DNA of 64,000 bases from Oleispira sp036960605 (lineage in GTDB: Bacteria; Pseudomonadota; Gammaproteobacteria; Pseudomonadales; Oceanobacteraceae). The position numbers were made by a program, and so were the translations under genes. Location: positions 30,073 to 94,072 of the forward strand of contig JBALXI010000016.1 of the NCBI GenBank assembly GCA_036960605.1, read 5' to 3'. How positions within the stretch are numbered: position 1 is the stretch's first letter; the number at the start of each line of letters is the position of its first letter. The notes beneath the pieces were generated by a model. That model ran no database searches. It saw only the letters and a list, made by a program, of their open reading frames with translations, and was not told the DNA's origin. Of this stretch, positions 51,608 through 60,020 are shown in pieces.

Positions 51608-52276
51608 ATGACCCGTCCAGCTCCTGTCGATCAATTGAACAGGTTTACCCTTCACTGCGATCTATCAGCCCATGACGTGAGCTGCGAACGAGATGATCGT
51701 ATCTTATTCGAAGATTTAAGTTTATCGGTAAAAAAAGGCGACCTTATTCAATTGGTCGGTCCTAATGGTGCGGGTAAAACGACCTTGTTGCGGTTAATGG
51801 CGGGTCTGAATCAAGATTTTGATGGTGAAGTACATTGGCAGGGCGAAAATATACAAAGCTGCTTTCAAGATTATGCGCGTCAGCGCTTATACATAGGTCA
51901 CCTTTCTGCGATTAAAAAAGTTCTTACGCCATTAGAAAACCTGCGCTGGTTTGTCAGTAGTTGGCCAGAAGTGAAAGAAGATGATCTTTGGCAGGCATTA
52001 GAAGAAGTCACCTTAGCGGGCTACGAAGATGTACCTTGCCAACAATTATCAGCAGGGCAGCAGCGTCGAGTTGCCTTAGCGCGTTTATTAGTAACGCCAA
52101 CACCGTTATGGATTCTTGATGAACCTTTCACAGCGCTCGATAAAGCAGGCGTTGAATGGCTCGAAGCTCAGTTAGCACGACATGTTGAACGTGGTGGTTC
52201 GGTCTTGATTACCAGTCATCACGCATTAAGTGATATTCCTGCCTTGCGTCAAATTGAGTTGGGGATGCACAAATGA
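51608..52276 (+). CDS. ccmA: Heme exporter ATPase CcmA
   Basis: A 222-residue ABC ATPase that, with CcmB, drives release of holo-CcmE during cytochrome c maturation. Walker A is GPNGAGKTT, the signature LSAGQQRRVALARLL and Walker B PLWILDEPF are all present, with the family-specific NLSC-like start reduced to HDVSCERDDR. About 15 residues precede the usual CcmA start. The stop overlaps ccmB by four bases. Confidence 0.95.
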   Translation: MTRPAPVDQLNRFTLHCDLSAHDVSCERDDRILFEDLSLSVKKGDLIQLVGPNGAGKTTLLRLMAGLNQDFDGEVHWQGENIQSCFQDYARQRLYIGHLSAIKKVLTPLENLRWFVSSWPEVKEDDLWQALEEVTLAGYEDVPCQQLSAGQQRRVALARLLVTPTPLWILDEPFTALDKAGVEWLEAQLARHVERGGSVLITSHHALSDIPALRQIELGMHK

Positions 52277-52941
52277 GTCTGGTAACGGCTACGATCAAGC
52301 GCGACCTCATCATTGCGGCGCGTAATCCGGGTGAATGGCTCAACCCCTTGATGTTCTTTTTAATGGTGTTGGCGTTATTTCCACTAGCCGTTGATCCTGA
52401 TCCTAAATTTTTGTCTAAAATCGCAGCGGGAGTGGTATGGGTTGCCGCTTTGTTAGCGACCTTATTATCCCTCGATGCGCTGTTCAAAGCCGATGTTGAA
52501 GACGGCACGTTAGAACAGTGGTTAGCGTCGGGAGAATCACTGTATGCGATGGCGCTCGGTAAGGTATTTGTGCATTGGTGTATCAGTGGCTTGCCGCTCA
52601 CCTTGGTAGCACCGCTACTCGCGCTGATGATGAATTTACCCGATGATGCCTATGGCGCATTATTTTTTAGCCTATTATTGGGTACGCCCATTTTGAGCCT
52701 GTTAGGCGCGGTAGGTGCGGCCTTAACCGCTGGTGTTCGCAGTGGCGGATTGTTATTAAGCTTAGTAATTTTGCCTCTTTACATTCCTATACTCATATTT
52801 GGGGCCAGCGCGGTATATCATGCGGGCATTGGAATGGACTACGCAGGGCAATTAGGCTTTTTAGCGTCGTTTTTATGTATATCAATGACACTGACGCCGT
52901 TTGCAGTGGCGGGTGCATTGAAATTGAATCTTTCTCGTTAA
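52273..52941 (+). CDS. ccmB: Heme exporter permease CcmB
   Basis: A 222-residue inner-membrane protein with six predicted helices, opening with LVTATIKRDLIIAARNPGEW, then FFLMVLALFPLAV and DVEDGTLEQW, conserved in CcmB. It pairs with CcmA. The ATG overlaps the ccmA stop, showing coupled translation; ccmC follows 28 bases on. Confidence 0.95.
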   Translation: MSLVTATIKRDLIIAARNPGEWLNPLMFFLMVLALFPLAVDPDPKFLSKIAAGVVWVAALLATLLSLDALFKADVEDGTLEQWLASGESLYAMALGKVFVHWCISGLPLTLVAPLLALMMNLPDDAYGALFFSLLLGTPILSLLGAVGAALTAGVRSGGLLLSLVILPLYIPILIFGASAVYHAGIGMDYAGQLGFLASFLCISMTLTPFAVAGALKLNLSR

Positions 52942-52969
52942 TATTAAAATAGAACTTGGATATTAGATT

Positions 52970-53728
52970 ATGTGGGAAGCGATAAAGCGACTGTATCACC
53001 GTATGGGGTCGCCAAAATGGTTTTACGAAATATCAGCAGTTTGGTTGCCTTGGTTCGCCATTCCAGCAGCGCTTTGTCTTGTGGTTGGAGCTGTTTGGGG
53101 GCTTGCGTTTGCACCTGCAGATTACCAGCAAGGTAACAGCTTCCGTATTATTTATATTCACGTTCCTGCGGCTATCTTGGCTCAGAGTGCCTATGCCATG
53201 ATGGCGATTGCTGGTGGTATCTTCTTAATTTGGCGGATGAAAATGGCGGCTTGGGTTGCGGCGGCGATTGCGCCTATTGGTGCCAGCTTTTGTTTTATTG
53301 CGCTGATTACTGGCGCTATTTGGGGCAAGCCTACTTGGGGAACTTGGTGGGTATGGGATGCACGCTTAACCTCAATGTTGTTATTACTGTTTTTATACTT
53401 TGGCGTCATGGCCTTACAAAGAGCCATGGACACTGAAGATACCTCCGCTAAAGCCGGTGCGATCTTGTCTTTAGTCGGACTCGTGAATATACCCATTATT
53501 AAATATTCAGTTGAATGGTGGAATACGCTGCATCAGCCAGCGACTTTGAAATTAACAGAAGAATCGACCATGGCGATGGAGATGCTCATCCCCTTACTCA
53601 TAATGATCGTCGGTTTTTATCTATTATTCGTTACCCTCATTTTTATGCGTACCCGTAACAGTGTGTTATGGCACGAACGCAAAAAGAACTGGGTGAAAAA
53701 GCTCGTTCAGGTACAGGCTGAGAAATAA
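52970..53728 (+). CDS. ccmC: Heme handling protein CcmC
   Basis: A 252-residue inner-membrane protein with about six helices that delivers heme to CcmE. The heme-binding WWD-type periplasmic motif reads WGTWWVWDARLTS, flanked by conserved histidines (FRIIYIHVPAA and VEWWNTLHQPAT). It lies between ccmB and ccmD. Confidence 0.96.
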   Translation: MWEAIKRLYHRMGSPKWFYEISAVWLPWFAIPAALCLVVGAVWGLAFAPADYQQGNSFRIIYIHVPAAILAQSAYAMMAIAGGIFLIWRMKMAAWVAAAIAPIGASFCFIALITGAIWGKPTWGTWWVWDARLTSMLLLLFLYFGVMALQRAMDTEDTSAKAGAILSLVGLVNIPIIKYSVEWWNTLHQPATLKLTEESTMAMEMLIPLLIMIVGFYLLFVTLIFMRTRNSVLWHERKKNWVKKLVQVQAEK

Positions 53729-53739
53729 AGAGAGATACT

Positions 53740-53928
53740 ATGTTTTTTGACAGCTTTGCAGAATTTTTAGCCATGGGTAAACACGGTTTTTATGTGTGGC
53801 TTTGTTATGGCATTACCGCCTTGGTGATTATCGCAAATATACTTGCGCCGATTCGCCAGCGTAAAAAATTGATTGAACAACAGACGCGCCTTCAGCGTCG
53901 GGAGAGAAAAAATGCATCCGAAACGTAA
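53740..53928 (+). CDS. ccmD: Heme exporter protein CcmD
   Basis: A 62-residue small membrane protein with one helix (YVWLCYGITALVIIANILAPI), typical of CcmD, which stabilises CcmC-CcmAB and releases holo-CcmE. The tail is basic and polar (RQRKKLIEQQTRLQRRERK). Its 3' end overlaps ccmE by 17 bases. Confidence 0.93.
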   Translation: MFFDSFAEFLAMGKHGFYVWLCYGITALVIIANILAPIRQRKKLIEQQTRLQRRERKNASET

Positions 53929-54457
53929 GAATCGACTGATATTGATTTTATTTATGGTAATAGGGCTTGGATCAGCCGTTGGTTTGCTGATGTACTCTCT
54001 GAGCCAAAATATTGATTTATTTATGACCCCTACGCAAATTGCTAATGGTGAAGTGCGTCCAGGACAAACGATTCGTGCCGGTGGCCTTGTGGTTGAAGGC
54101 AGCGTAATGCGCAGTGATGACGGTCTAAAGGTTAGCTTTGGTATTACCGATGGAGCGGTGAACGTAACCGTTGAATACGAAGGCATCCTGCCAGACTTAT
54201 TTCGCGAAGGCCAAGGCATAGTAGCAATGGGGAAGGTTGATTCACGTAAGGTGATGATTGCGTCTGAGGTGCTAGCTAAGCACGATGAAGAATACATGCC
54301 ACCTGAAGTGACGTATGCGTTAGAGTCTGCGCATAAAGACGGTATTGAAAATTTGAAAAAAAATGCAGCAGAGAAAGAAAGAAATGCTCAGTTAGAAAAG
54401 CAATCAGAGACTTCAGCAGACTCTCTACCTCAATCCACAACTGAAAAGCAGTATTAA
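53912..54457 (+). CDS. ccmE: Heme chaperone CcmE
   Basis: The ATG at 53912 (MHPKRKNRLILIL) is correct: GGGAG lies a few bases before it, and an in-frame ATG at 53873 would give an unlikely basic leader. The 181-residue periplasmic chaperone is held by one N-terminal helix and has an OB-fold beta barrel. Heme is bound covalently through H124 in VLAKHDEEYMPPE, with Y128 beside it. It overlaps ccmD by 17 bases. Confidence 0.95.
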   Translation: MHPKRKNRLILILFMVIGLGSAVGLLMYSLSQNIDLFMTPTQIANGEVRPGQTIRAGGLVVEGSVMRSDDGLKVSFGITDGAVNVTVEYEGILPDLFREGQGIVAMGKVDSRKVMIASEVLAKHDEEYMPPEVTYALESAHKDGIENLKKNAAEKERNAQLEKQSETSADSLPQSTTEKQY

Positions 54458-54459
54458 TA

Positions 54460-56394
54460 ATGGCAGCTGAATACGGACTCTATGCACTTCTTATTGCCCT
54501 CGCTTTTGCGTGTGTGCAATCGATTGTTCCTTTAATAGGAGCACAAACCAATCGTACTTGGTTGATGCAATACGCTCGACCGATGGCTTTGGGCCAAGCG
54601 ACCTTCTTATTGATTAGCTTCGTCGCTTTAACGTATTGCTTTGTGGTTGACGATTTCTCAGTAGCCTATGTTGCTCACAACAGTAATAGCCTATTGCCGA
54701 CGATGTTTAAAGTCAGTGCGGTATGGGGCGCGCACGAAGGTTCGCTTTTATTGTGGGTCTTGATGTTGGGGTTATGGGGCGCTGCTGTTGCCTTGTTTAG
54801 CCGCAGTCTGCCATTGGATATGGTCGCACGCGTACTCGCCGTGATGGGAATGGTGGGTGTTGGATTTATTTTATTCACCGTTTTCACATCTAACCCATTT
54901 GATCGCAGCTTGCCTTCCATTCCTACGGATGGCGCGGATTTGAATCCGCTATTACAAGATTTTGGTTTAGTCATTCATCCGCCGACCTTGTATATGGGTT
55001 ATGTGGGCTTCTCTGTTGCCTTTGCGTTCGCTATTGCAGCTTTGTTAGGCGGGCGTTTAGACGCTGCTTGGGCTCGTTGGTCTCGTCCTTGGACTACTGC
55101 TGCTTGGGTATTCCTAACCTTGGGTATCGCTTTGGGTAGTTGGTGGGCTTATTACGAGCTTGGCTGGGGCGGCTGGTGGTTTTGGGATCCTGTTGAAAAC
55201 GCATCTTTCATGCCTTGGTTAGTCGGTACCGCTTTGATTCACTCTTTAGCGGTTACCGAAAAGCGTGGCGTATTTAAAAGCTGGACCGTGTTATTAGCAA
55301 TTTTTGCTTTCTCGTTAAGTTTGTTAGGAACGTTCTTGGTTCGTTCCGGCGTTCTGACGTCAGTGCATTCGTTTGCGGCTGACCCGACTCGAGGTGTATT
55401 TATTCTTGCGCTATTAGGCTTGTGTGTCGGTGGTTCGTTAACGCTCTATGCTTTGAAAGCTCCGACGGTTTCGTCCGCGGGTAAATTTAAGTTGTTATCG
55501 CGCGAGAGTTTTTTACTGGCCAATAATGCCTTACTTATTGTTGCAACATTAACAATCCTACTCGGTACCTTGTACCCGTTGATTGTTGATTTTATTAGCG
55601 GAGAAAAACTATCAGTAGGTTCCGCTTGGTTTAATACCATGTTTGTTCCTTTAGCCGCGGCGTTAACCTCTCTGGCCGGCATTGGTGCAATGTCACGCTG
55701 GAAAACGATGTCGGGTAAATTGTTGATTGCTCAAATTGCGGGCTCAGTTATGTTGGCTATTTTTGTTGCCGCGGTATTCCCACTGGTTTATGCCGGTGAA
55801 ATGAACTTTAAAGTGGCCATTGGCTTATTTGTTGCGACCTTATTGATATCAACAACACTGCGCGATGTGTGGGTGAAAACGAAAGGCCAAATTAGCCGAG
55901 TATTTAAACTGACGCTGAGTTATTGGGGCATGGTGTTTGCTCACTTAGGTGTTGCTATTACTGTCATCGGAGTGACCGTGGTGAGTAATTTTAGTGACGA
56001 AACCGCACTTAAAATGAGCCCTGGTGAAACGACGACGTTATCGGGTTATGACTTCAAGTTTGCCCAAATCGGGACGATGCAAGGGCCAAACTTCACTGCG
56101 CACGTTGGGATCTTTGAGGTTTATCAGCAAGGTGACTTAGTCGCTACCTTACATGCTGAAAAACGTCGTTATACCGTGAAAGGTTCGATGATGACGGAAG
56201 CCGCAATTGATGCCGGTTTGTTCCGCGATCTTTATGTTTCCATGGGTGAACCGTTAGCCGATGGCGCGTGGGCAATGCGTTTGCAAGTTAAAGCCTTTAT
56301 GCGTTGGGTCTGGTTAGGTGCGATCTTTATGTCGATCGGTGGTTTGTTAGCGATCTTAGATAAACGCTATCGTGTCCGCGTTAAAAAAGCTTAG
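54460..56394 (+). CDS. ccmF: Cytochrome c heme lyase subunit CcmF
   Basis: A 644-residue polytopic protein that attaches heme from CcmE to apocytochrome c. The WWD-type motif reads GGWWFWDPVENASFMPW, and heme-ligand histidines are present in GAHEGSLLLWV, DFGLVIHPPTLYMGYVGF and LGTFLVRSGVLTSVHSFA. It follows ccmE by two bases. Confidence 0.97.
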   Translation: MAAEYGLYALLIALAFACVQSIVPLIGAQTNRTWLMQYARPMALGQATFLLISFVALTYCFVVDDFSVAYVAHNSNSLLPTMFKVSAVWGAHEGSLLLWVLMLGLWGAAVALFSRSLPLDMVARVLAVMGMVGVGFILFTVFTSNPFDRSLPSIPTDGADLNPLLQDFGLVIHPPTLYMGYVGFSVAFAFAIAALLGGRLDAAWARWSRPWTTAAWVFLTLGIALGSWWAYYELGWGGWWFWDPVENASFMPWLVGTALIHSLAVTEKRGVFKSWTVLLAIFAFSLSLLGTFLVRSGVLTSVHSFAADPTRGVFILALLGLCVGGSLTLYALKAPTVSSAGKFKLLSRESFLLANNALLIVATLTILLGTLYPLIVDFISGEKLSVGSAWFNTMFVPLAAALTSLAGIGAMSRWKTMSGKLLIAQIAGSVMLAIFVAAVFPLVYAGEMNFKVAIGLFVATLLISTTLRDVWVKTKGQISRVFKLTLSYWGMVFAHLGVAITVIGVTVVSNFSDETALKMSPGETTTLSGYDFKFAQIGTMQGPNFTAHVGIFEVYQQGDLVATLHAEKRRYTVKGSMMTEAAIDAGLFRDLYVSMGEPLADGAWAMRLQVKAFMRWVWLGAIFMSIGGLLAILDKRYRVRVKKA

Positions 56395-56424
56395 CTTAAT
56401 AGTTTATGGAAATGGGTTGTTAAT

Positions 56425-57006
56425 ATGAATCGCATACTTTTGTTTATACCTCTCATTATCTTTATGGTAATGGCCGCTTTTTTGGGGGGAGGTATTGGGC
56501 GTGAAGATAAAGAAGTTTTACCTTCACCGCTAATCAATAAACCTTTTCCTAAGTTTATCTTGCAGCAGGTTGAAGCTGAGAAGCAGCTAACGCAATCGGA
56601 CCTGCAGGGTAAGCCGATGCTGGTTAACGTTTGGGCTACTTGGTGCCCAACGTGTAAAGCCGAGCATGAGTTTTTAAATACTCTGGCGGCAGAAGGTGTG
56701 CGTATTATCGGCATTAACTATAAAGATGACGATGAAGAAGCAAAAGTATGGCTGCGTGATTTCGGTAACCCGTATGAATTTAATATTAGTGACCCGCAAG
56801 GCAAGCTTGGTTTAGAACTCGGTGTTTACGGCGCGCCAGAAACATTCTTTGTTGATGGTGACGGTATTATTCGCGCCAAGCACGTGGGTGATTTGAATCA
56901 GCGAGTTTGGCAAAAGTACAAAGCTATATTCGAACAATTGAAAACGCACGTTGAGCCTATAAATACAGTCGAGCCTAAAAAGCTTGTAGATGGAGATAGC
57001 CAATAA
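56425..57006 (+). CDS. ccmG: Thioredoxin-like protein CcmG (DsbE)
   Basis: A 193-residue membrane-anchored thioredoxin that reduces apocytochrome c before heme attachment. After one helix (about 3-22), the active site WATWCPTCKAEH has C74 and C77, and the CcmG-specific GVYGAPETF cis-proline loop is visible. It overlaps ccmH by one base (TAATG). Confidence 0.95.
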   Translation: MNRILLFIPLIIFMVMAAFLGGGIGREDKEVLPSPLINKPFPKFILQQVEAEKQLTQSDLQGKPMLVNVWATWCPTCKAEHEFLNTLAAEGVRIIGINYKDDDEEAKVWLRDFGNPYEFNISDPQGKLGLELGVYGAPETFFVDGDGIIRAKHVGDLNQRVWQKYKAIFEQLKTHVEPINTVEPKKLVDGDSQ

Positions 57007-57473
57007 TGAAATTAATCTTAGTACTGTGTTTATCTTTATTTGCCTTAACTTCTCAAGCCGTTGTAGACGGACACAAATATCCGTTTGATAACGACGTCGA
57101 CAAGAAACGTTTCGAAGTACTGGCGGAAGAACTGCGTTGCCCTAAATGTCAGAATCAAAATTTAGCCGACTCCAGCGCGCCGATTGCGAAAGATTTACGC
57201 GATAAAGTCTATGAGTTGATGATTGAAGGCCAAACTGACGACGAGATCGTCGGTTATCTGGTTGATCGTTATGGCGACTTCGTTCGTTATAATCCACCGG
57301 TGCAAAAAAATACGTTTTTCTTGTGGTTCGCCCCAGGAATAATGGTCTTCATCGCGTTAATTATTATTATTAGTATTACTCGAGGTGGTAAAAAGTCAGA
57401 GCCTTTGAGTGATGAAGAAAAAGTTAAATTAGCTGAATTAAAAACAGCCAGAAGTGAGAAGCGAGATTCATGA
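57006..57473 (+). CDS. ccmH: Cytochrome c biogenesis thiol protein CcmH
   Basis: A 155-residue protein with a signal peptide (LILVLCLSLFALTSQA), the redox motif LRCPKCQNQNLADS (C45 and C48) and one C-terminal helix (FLWFAPGIMVFIALIIIISI). This is the short CcmH (N-terminal domain only); the TPR part is a separate gene, ccmI. It overlaps ccmI by four bases. Confidence 0.95.
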   Translation: MKLILVLCLSLFALTSQAVVDGHKYPFDNDVDKKRFEVLAEELRCPKCQNQNLADSSAPIAKDLRDKVYELMIEGQTDDEIVGYLVDRYGDFVRYNPPVQKNTFFLWFAPGIMVFIALIIIISITRGGKKSEPLSDEEKVKLAELKTARSEKRDS

Positions 57474-58678
57474 TTATTACTCTAGTTTTATTATTGCTTA
57501 CTTTAGGCTTTGTGGTGTGGCCGGCGTTTTCTCACCGCAACCTGAAAATAAGCCGTGAAGCAGAAAACGTACGTTTATATGAGCAGCGTAAGCAAGAGAT
57601 TGCTGAAGCGGATTATGCTGCTGAAGAACGTGAGCAGATGCTATTGGAATTGGATCACGAATTGGTCTCCTCCGATTCAGATACCGTTAGTGGCCGAGAT
57701 GTAACACCAAAGACAAAAATTCTAACGGCTTTTGCCATTTTTATTCTGATGGTTTCAAGTGTCTTGTTTATCTATCAGGATACCGGTGCCCAGGACCAAT
57801 TATTAGCCACTCAATTGCTGACTAAAATGTCGAATGCTAAATTAAGTGACGAAGAGCAGCAAACTCTTAAAGAAAGTTTGCGCAAAGCATCGGTTAGCCA
57901 ACCTGAAAATGGTGAATGGTTATACTTATACGCTCGCATGCTATTTGCTGACGGCCAATATAGGGAAGGCGTAGCAACGTTCGAAAAAATCCTTACCAGC
58001 TTGCCAGAAGAAGCAATGGCTGATCGTGCCGCGACCTTAGTGCAGATTGGGCAAGGGAAATTCTATATTGCCGACCAAAGGGCGAGCATGGAAGTCTATG
58101 GCATTATTCTGCGAGCGCTAGCGATTGAGCCTAATAACTCTCAAGCATTAGGTCTTGCCGGTATTATGGCTTTTGAACTTGAGCGTCTTGAAGAGGCGTT
58201 TGGACATTGGAAAGCCCTTTGGTTCAATATGTCGAGCAGCCCTGAAGCCGGTGCGTTAGAGCAAGGCATCCAGCGTATTGTCGCCGCTTTAGAAGCGAAG
58301 GGTCAAACCGTTGATTTAAGCTGGATGAAGCGTGCTGAAGTTAAAGTACGGGTATCGATTAGTGATGAATTAAGATCTCAGCTTAAAGATGATGATGCTG
58401 TTTTTGTTTTGGCAAAAGCGCTAACCGGACCGGTAATGCCATTAGCTGCGATGCGAATTATGGCAAAAGATCTTCCTATCGATGTTGTTCTGAATGATAG
58501 CCAAGGCATGGTGCCAGGGTTAGCATTGAGTAAGTTCGAAGAAGTTCAGATCATTGCGCGTGTTGCGAAAGGTGGCCAACCAATGGCGAATCCTGGAGAT
58601 CTACAGGGCACTGTGAAACCTGTTAAGGTTAAATCAGATGATACGGTTGAGTTAGTGATTGATCAGATTGTGCAGTAA
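57470..58678 (+). CDS. ccmI: Cytochrome c maturation chaperone CcmI
   Basis: A 402-residue membrane TPR protein that presents apocytochrome c to the heme lyase. Two membrane segments (about 1-18 and 82-100: ILTAFAIFILMVSSVLFIYQ) bracket a short loop, then TPR helices (NGEWLYLYARMLFADGQYRE, NSQALGLAGIMAFELERLEE) and a C-terminal beta domain. It closes the ccm operon. Confidence 0.92.
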   Translation: MIITLVLLLLTLGFVVWPAFSHRNLKISREAENVRLYEQRKQEIAEADYAAEEREQMLLELDHELVSSDSDTVSGRDVTPKTKILTAFAIFILMVSSVLFIYQDTGAQDQLLATQLLTKMSNAKLSDEEQQTLKESLRKASVSQPENGEWLYLYARMLFADGQYREGVATFEKILTSLPEEAMADRAATLVQIGQGKFYIADQRASMEVYGIILRALAIEPNNSQALGLAGIMAFELERLEEAFGHWKALWFNMSSSPEAGALEQGIQRIVAALEAKGQTVDLSWMKRAEVKVRVSISDELRSQLKDDDAVFVLAKALTGPVMPLAAMRIMAKDLPIDVVLNDSQGMVPGLALSKFEEVQIIARVAKGGQPMANPGDLQGTVKPVKVKSDDTVELVIDQIVQ

Positions 58679-58726
58679 GCACGTTCAGGTCGAGCAGTGA
58701 AAGCAATTAGCGCTCGTTGTTCATTA

Positions 58727-58758
58727 GAAGCCCTTAGAATATTCTCAAGGCTTCTTTT
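58727..58758 (+). terminator. Terminator after the ccm operon
   Basis: GAAGCC-C-TT pairs with AAGGCTTC, an 8-bp stem with one bulged base, followed by TTTT. It stands 48 bases beyond the ccmI stop. Confidence 0.65.
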
Positions 58759-58875
58759 ATTGTAACTATTCAGGTAGTTCAAATTTAGACAGAATAAGAT
58801 CCATTATTGGGTGTTTGTGGAATAAATACCCAATCAGGGATCGTTTTTAAAACCTGCTGAATAGTTACTTTCAAA

Positions 58876-59895
58876 TTACCATTTAGCGTAATGATCTTCG
58901 GTAAACCCCCACTCACCGTCTAGGTGAATAGTCTCTCCGTTAACCGTAATTTCGCCAAAATAACGACCAAAGTGCTGAGTAAAATTGGTAGCAGCAATAA
59001 TCGCGTTGGTTTTCTCTTTACGCTGTCCTGCAGGTTCAAAGTGCAGGTTGATGATGCCGTCGTTAGAGCGCAAGGTCCAAGCGTGATTATGGTGATAGCG
59101 ATCAAATTGAAAATCGACCATATCCACTTTGTGCATTTTACCGTCAATCCATAACGCATTTTCAGTAAAACCTGTTTCCACGACACCCGCGGCTAAATTA
59201 AAGCCTAGGCGGCGGCCATCAGGCAACTTGCAAGAAAGACTGCCCCAGTTCCAAAACGTCTCGCGACGCATGTAACCAGCGCTCCAATCGACAGAAGCGA
59301 GAGCGCCAATTTCAGCAAGGTCAATTTTTTTATCACGCCATTCAACCGTACCATTGCACACTAAAGCCGTTGATTTCTGCGTGAAGTGAAACCCTTCATA
59401 ACCGGCGCGGACACATAGCGCTAATGGATCAAAATTACCAGACTCATCAATAACTGCATTAATTTTTAATCCCGATTTTAATTCGACACTCACAGAACGT
59501 AAGCGGGGTGTTGCCGTCGCTTTGATCGAGACTTTATTACCACCTTTCTGGAAGAAGGCTTGGCCGGAGTTTGGGCGGGTATCAATGTGAGTATTAAAGG
59601 CAAATGGATTTATAAAACTGAATTCGTCGTATTCGTTGGTTTCTGGATCATAGAGATAGACGAAGCAATTGCTGGCGATTTTTAAATCAACGATGGCAAT
59701 TCCGACAATTAATTGCTGGCAGGTAAAGCCAATAAATTGAAACTGATTGAACTTAAGGCGCTTAGCAAGGGTGCCTCTACGCTTATCCATGGCATTTCGT
59801 AGATCGAAGTCCATGTAGTTAATATCATTAACGCCGCCGGGGAATATTCCAAAACTTGCTTGGCCGTCTTTATTAATCAGTACTTCTTTAGCCAT
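58876..59895 (-). CDS. DUF2804 domain protein
   Basis: A 339-residue protein with the DUF2804 pattern, best seen in KRLKFNQFQFIGFTCQQLIVG, then DWSAGYMRRETFWNWGSL and the C-terminal LDGEWGFTEDHYAKW. The family spans most of the protein and looks beta-rich, with some resemblance to lipid-handling folds such as tocopherol cyclase-like proteins; no function is established. No signal peptide is seen. The gene is separate from its neighbours. Confidence 0.82.
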   Translation of the reverse strand: MAKEVLINKDGQASFGIFPGGVNDINYMDFDLRNAMDKRRGTLAKRLKFNQFQFIGFTCQQLIVGIAIVDLKIASNCFVYLYDPETNEYDEFSFINPFAFNTHIDTRPNSGQAFFQKGGNKVSIKATATPRLRSVSVELKSGLKINAVIDESGNFDPLALCVRAGYEGFHFTQKSTALVCNGTVEWRDKKIDLAEIGALASVDWSAGYMRRETFWNWGSLSCKLPDGRRLGFNLAAGVVETGFTENALWIDGKMHKVDMVDFQFDRYHHNHAWTLRSNDGIINLHFEPAGQRKEKTNAIIAATNFTQHFGRYFGEITVNGETIHLDGEWGFTEDHYAKW

Positions 59896-60020
59896 GAAAG
59901 GCTCCTGCTGGCAATAATCTTTTTATAATTACTAACTATATTGGCAGATATTAATGAGATTGACCATGGCTCTATTTACTAATGATTGTGGCCTAATAAG
60001 TCACAATTAAAAGAATAGAA

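Noticed and set aside
53767..54297. 176-codon minus-strand frame over ccmD-ccmE
   Set aside because: It is antisense to two firmly identified genes of an intact operon.
59985..60007. ATTGTG/CACAAT stem after the OmpA-domain gene as a terminator
   Set aside because: The stem is only 6 bp with an 11-base loop and no T run on the minus strand.
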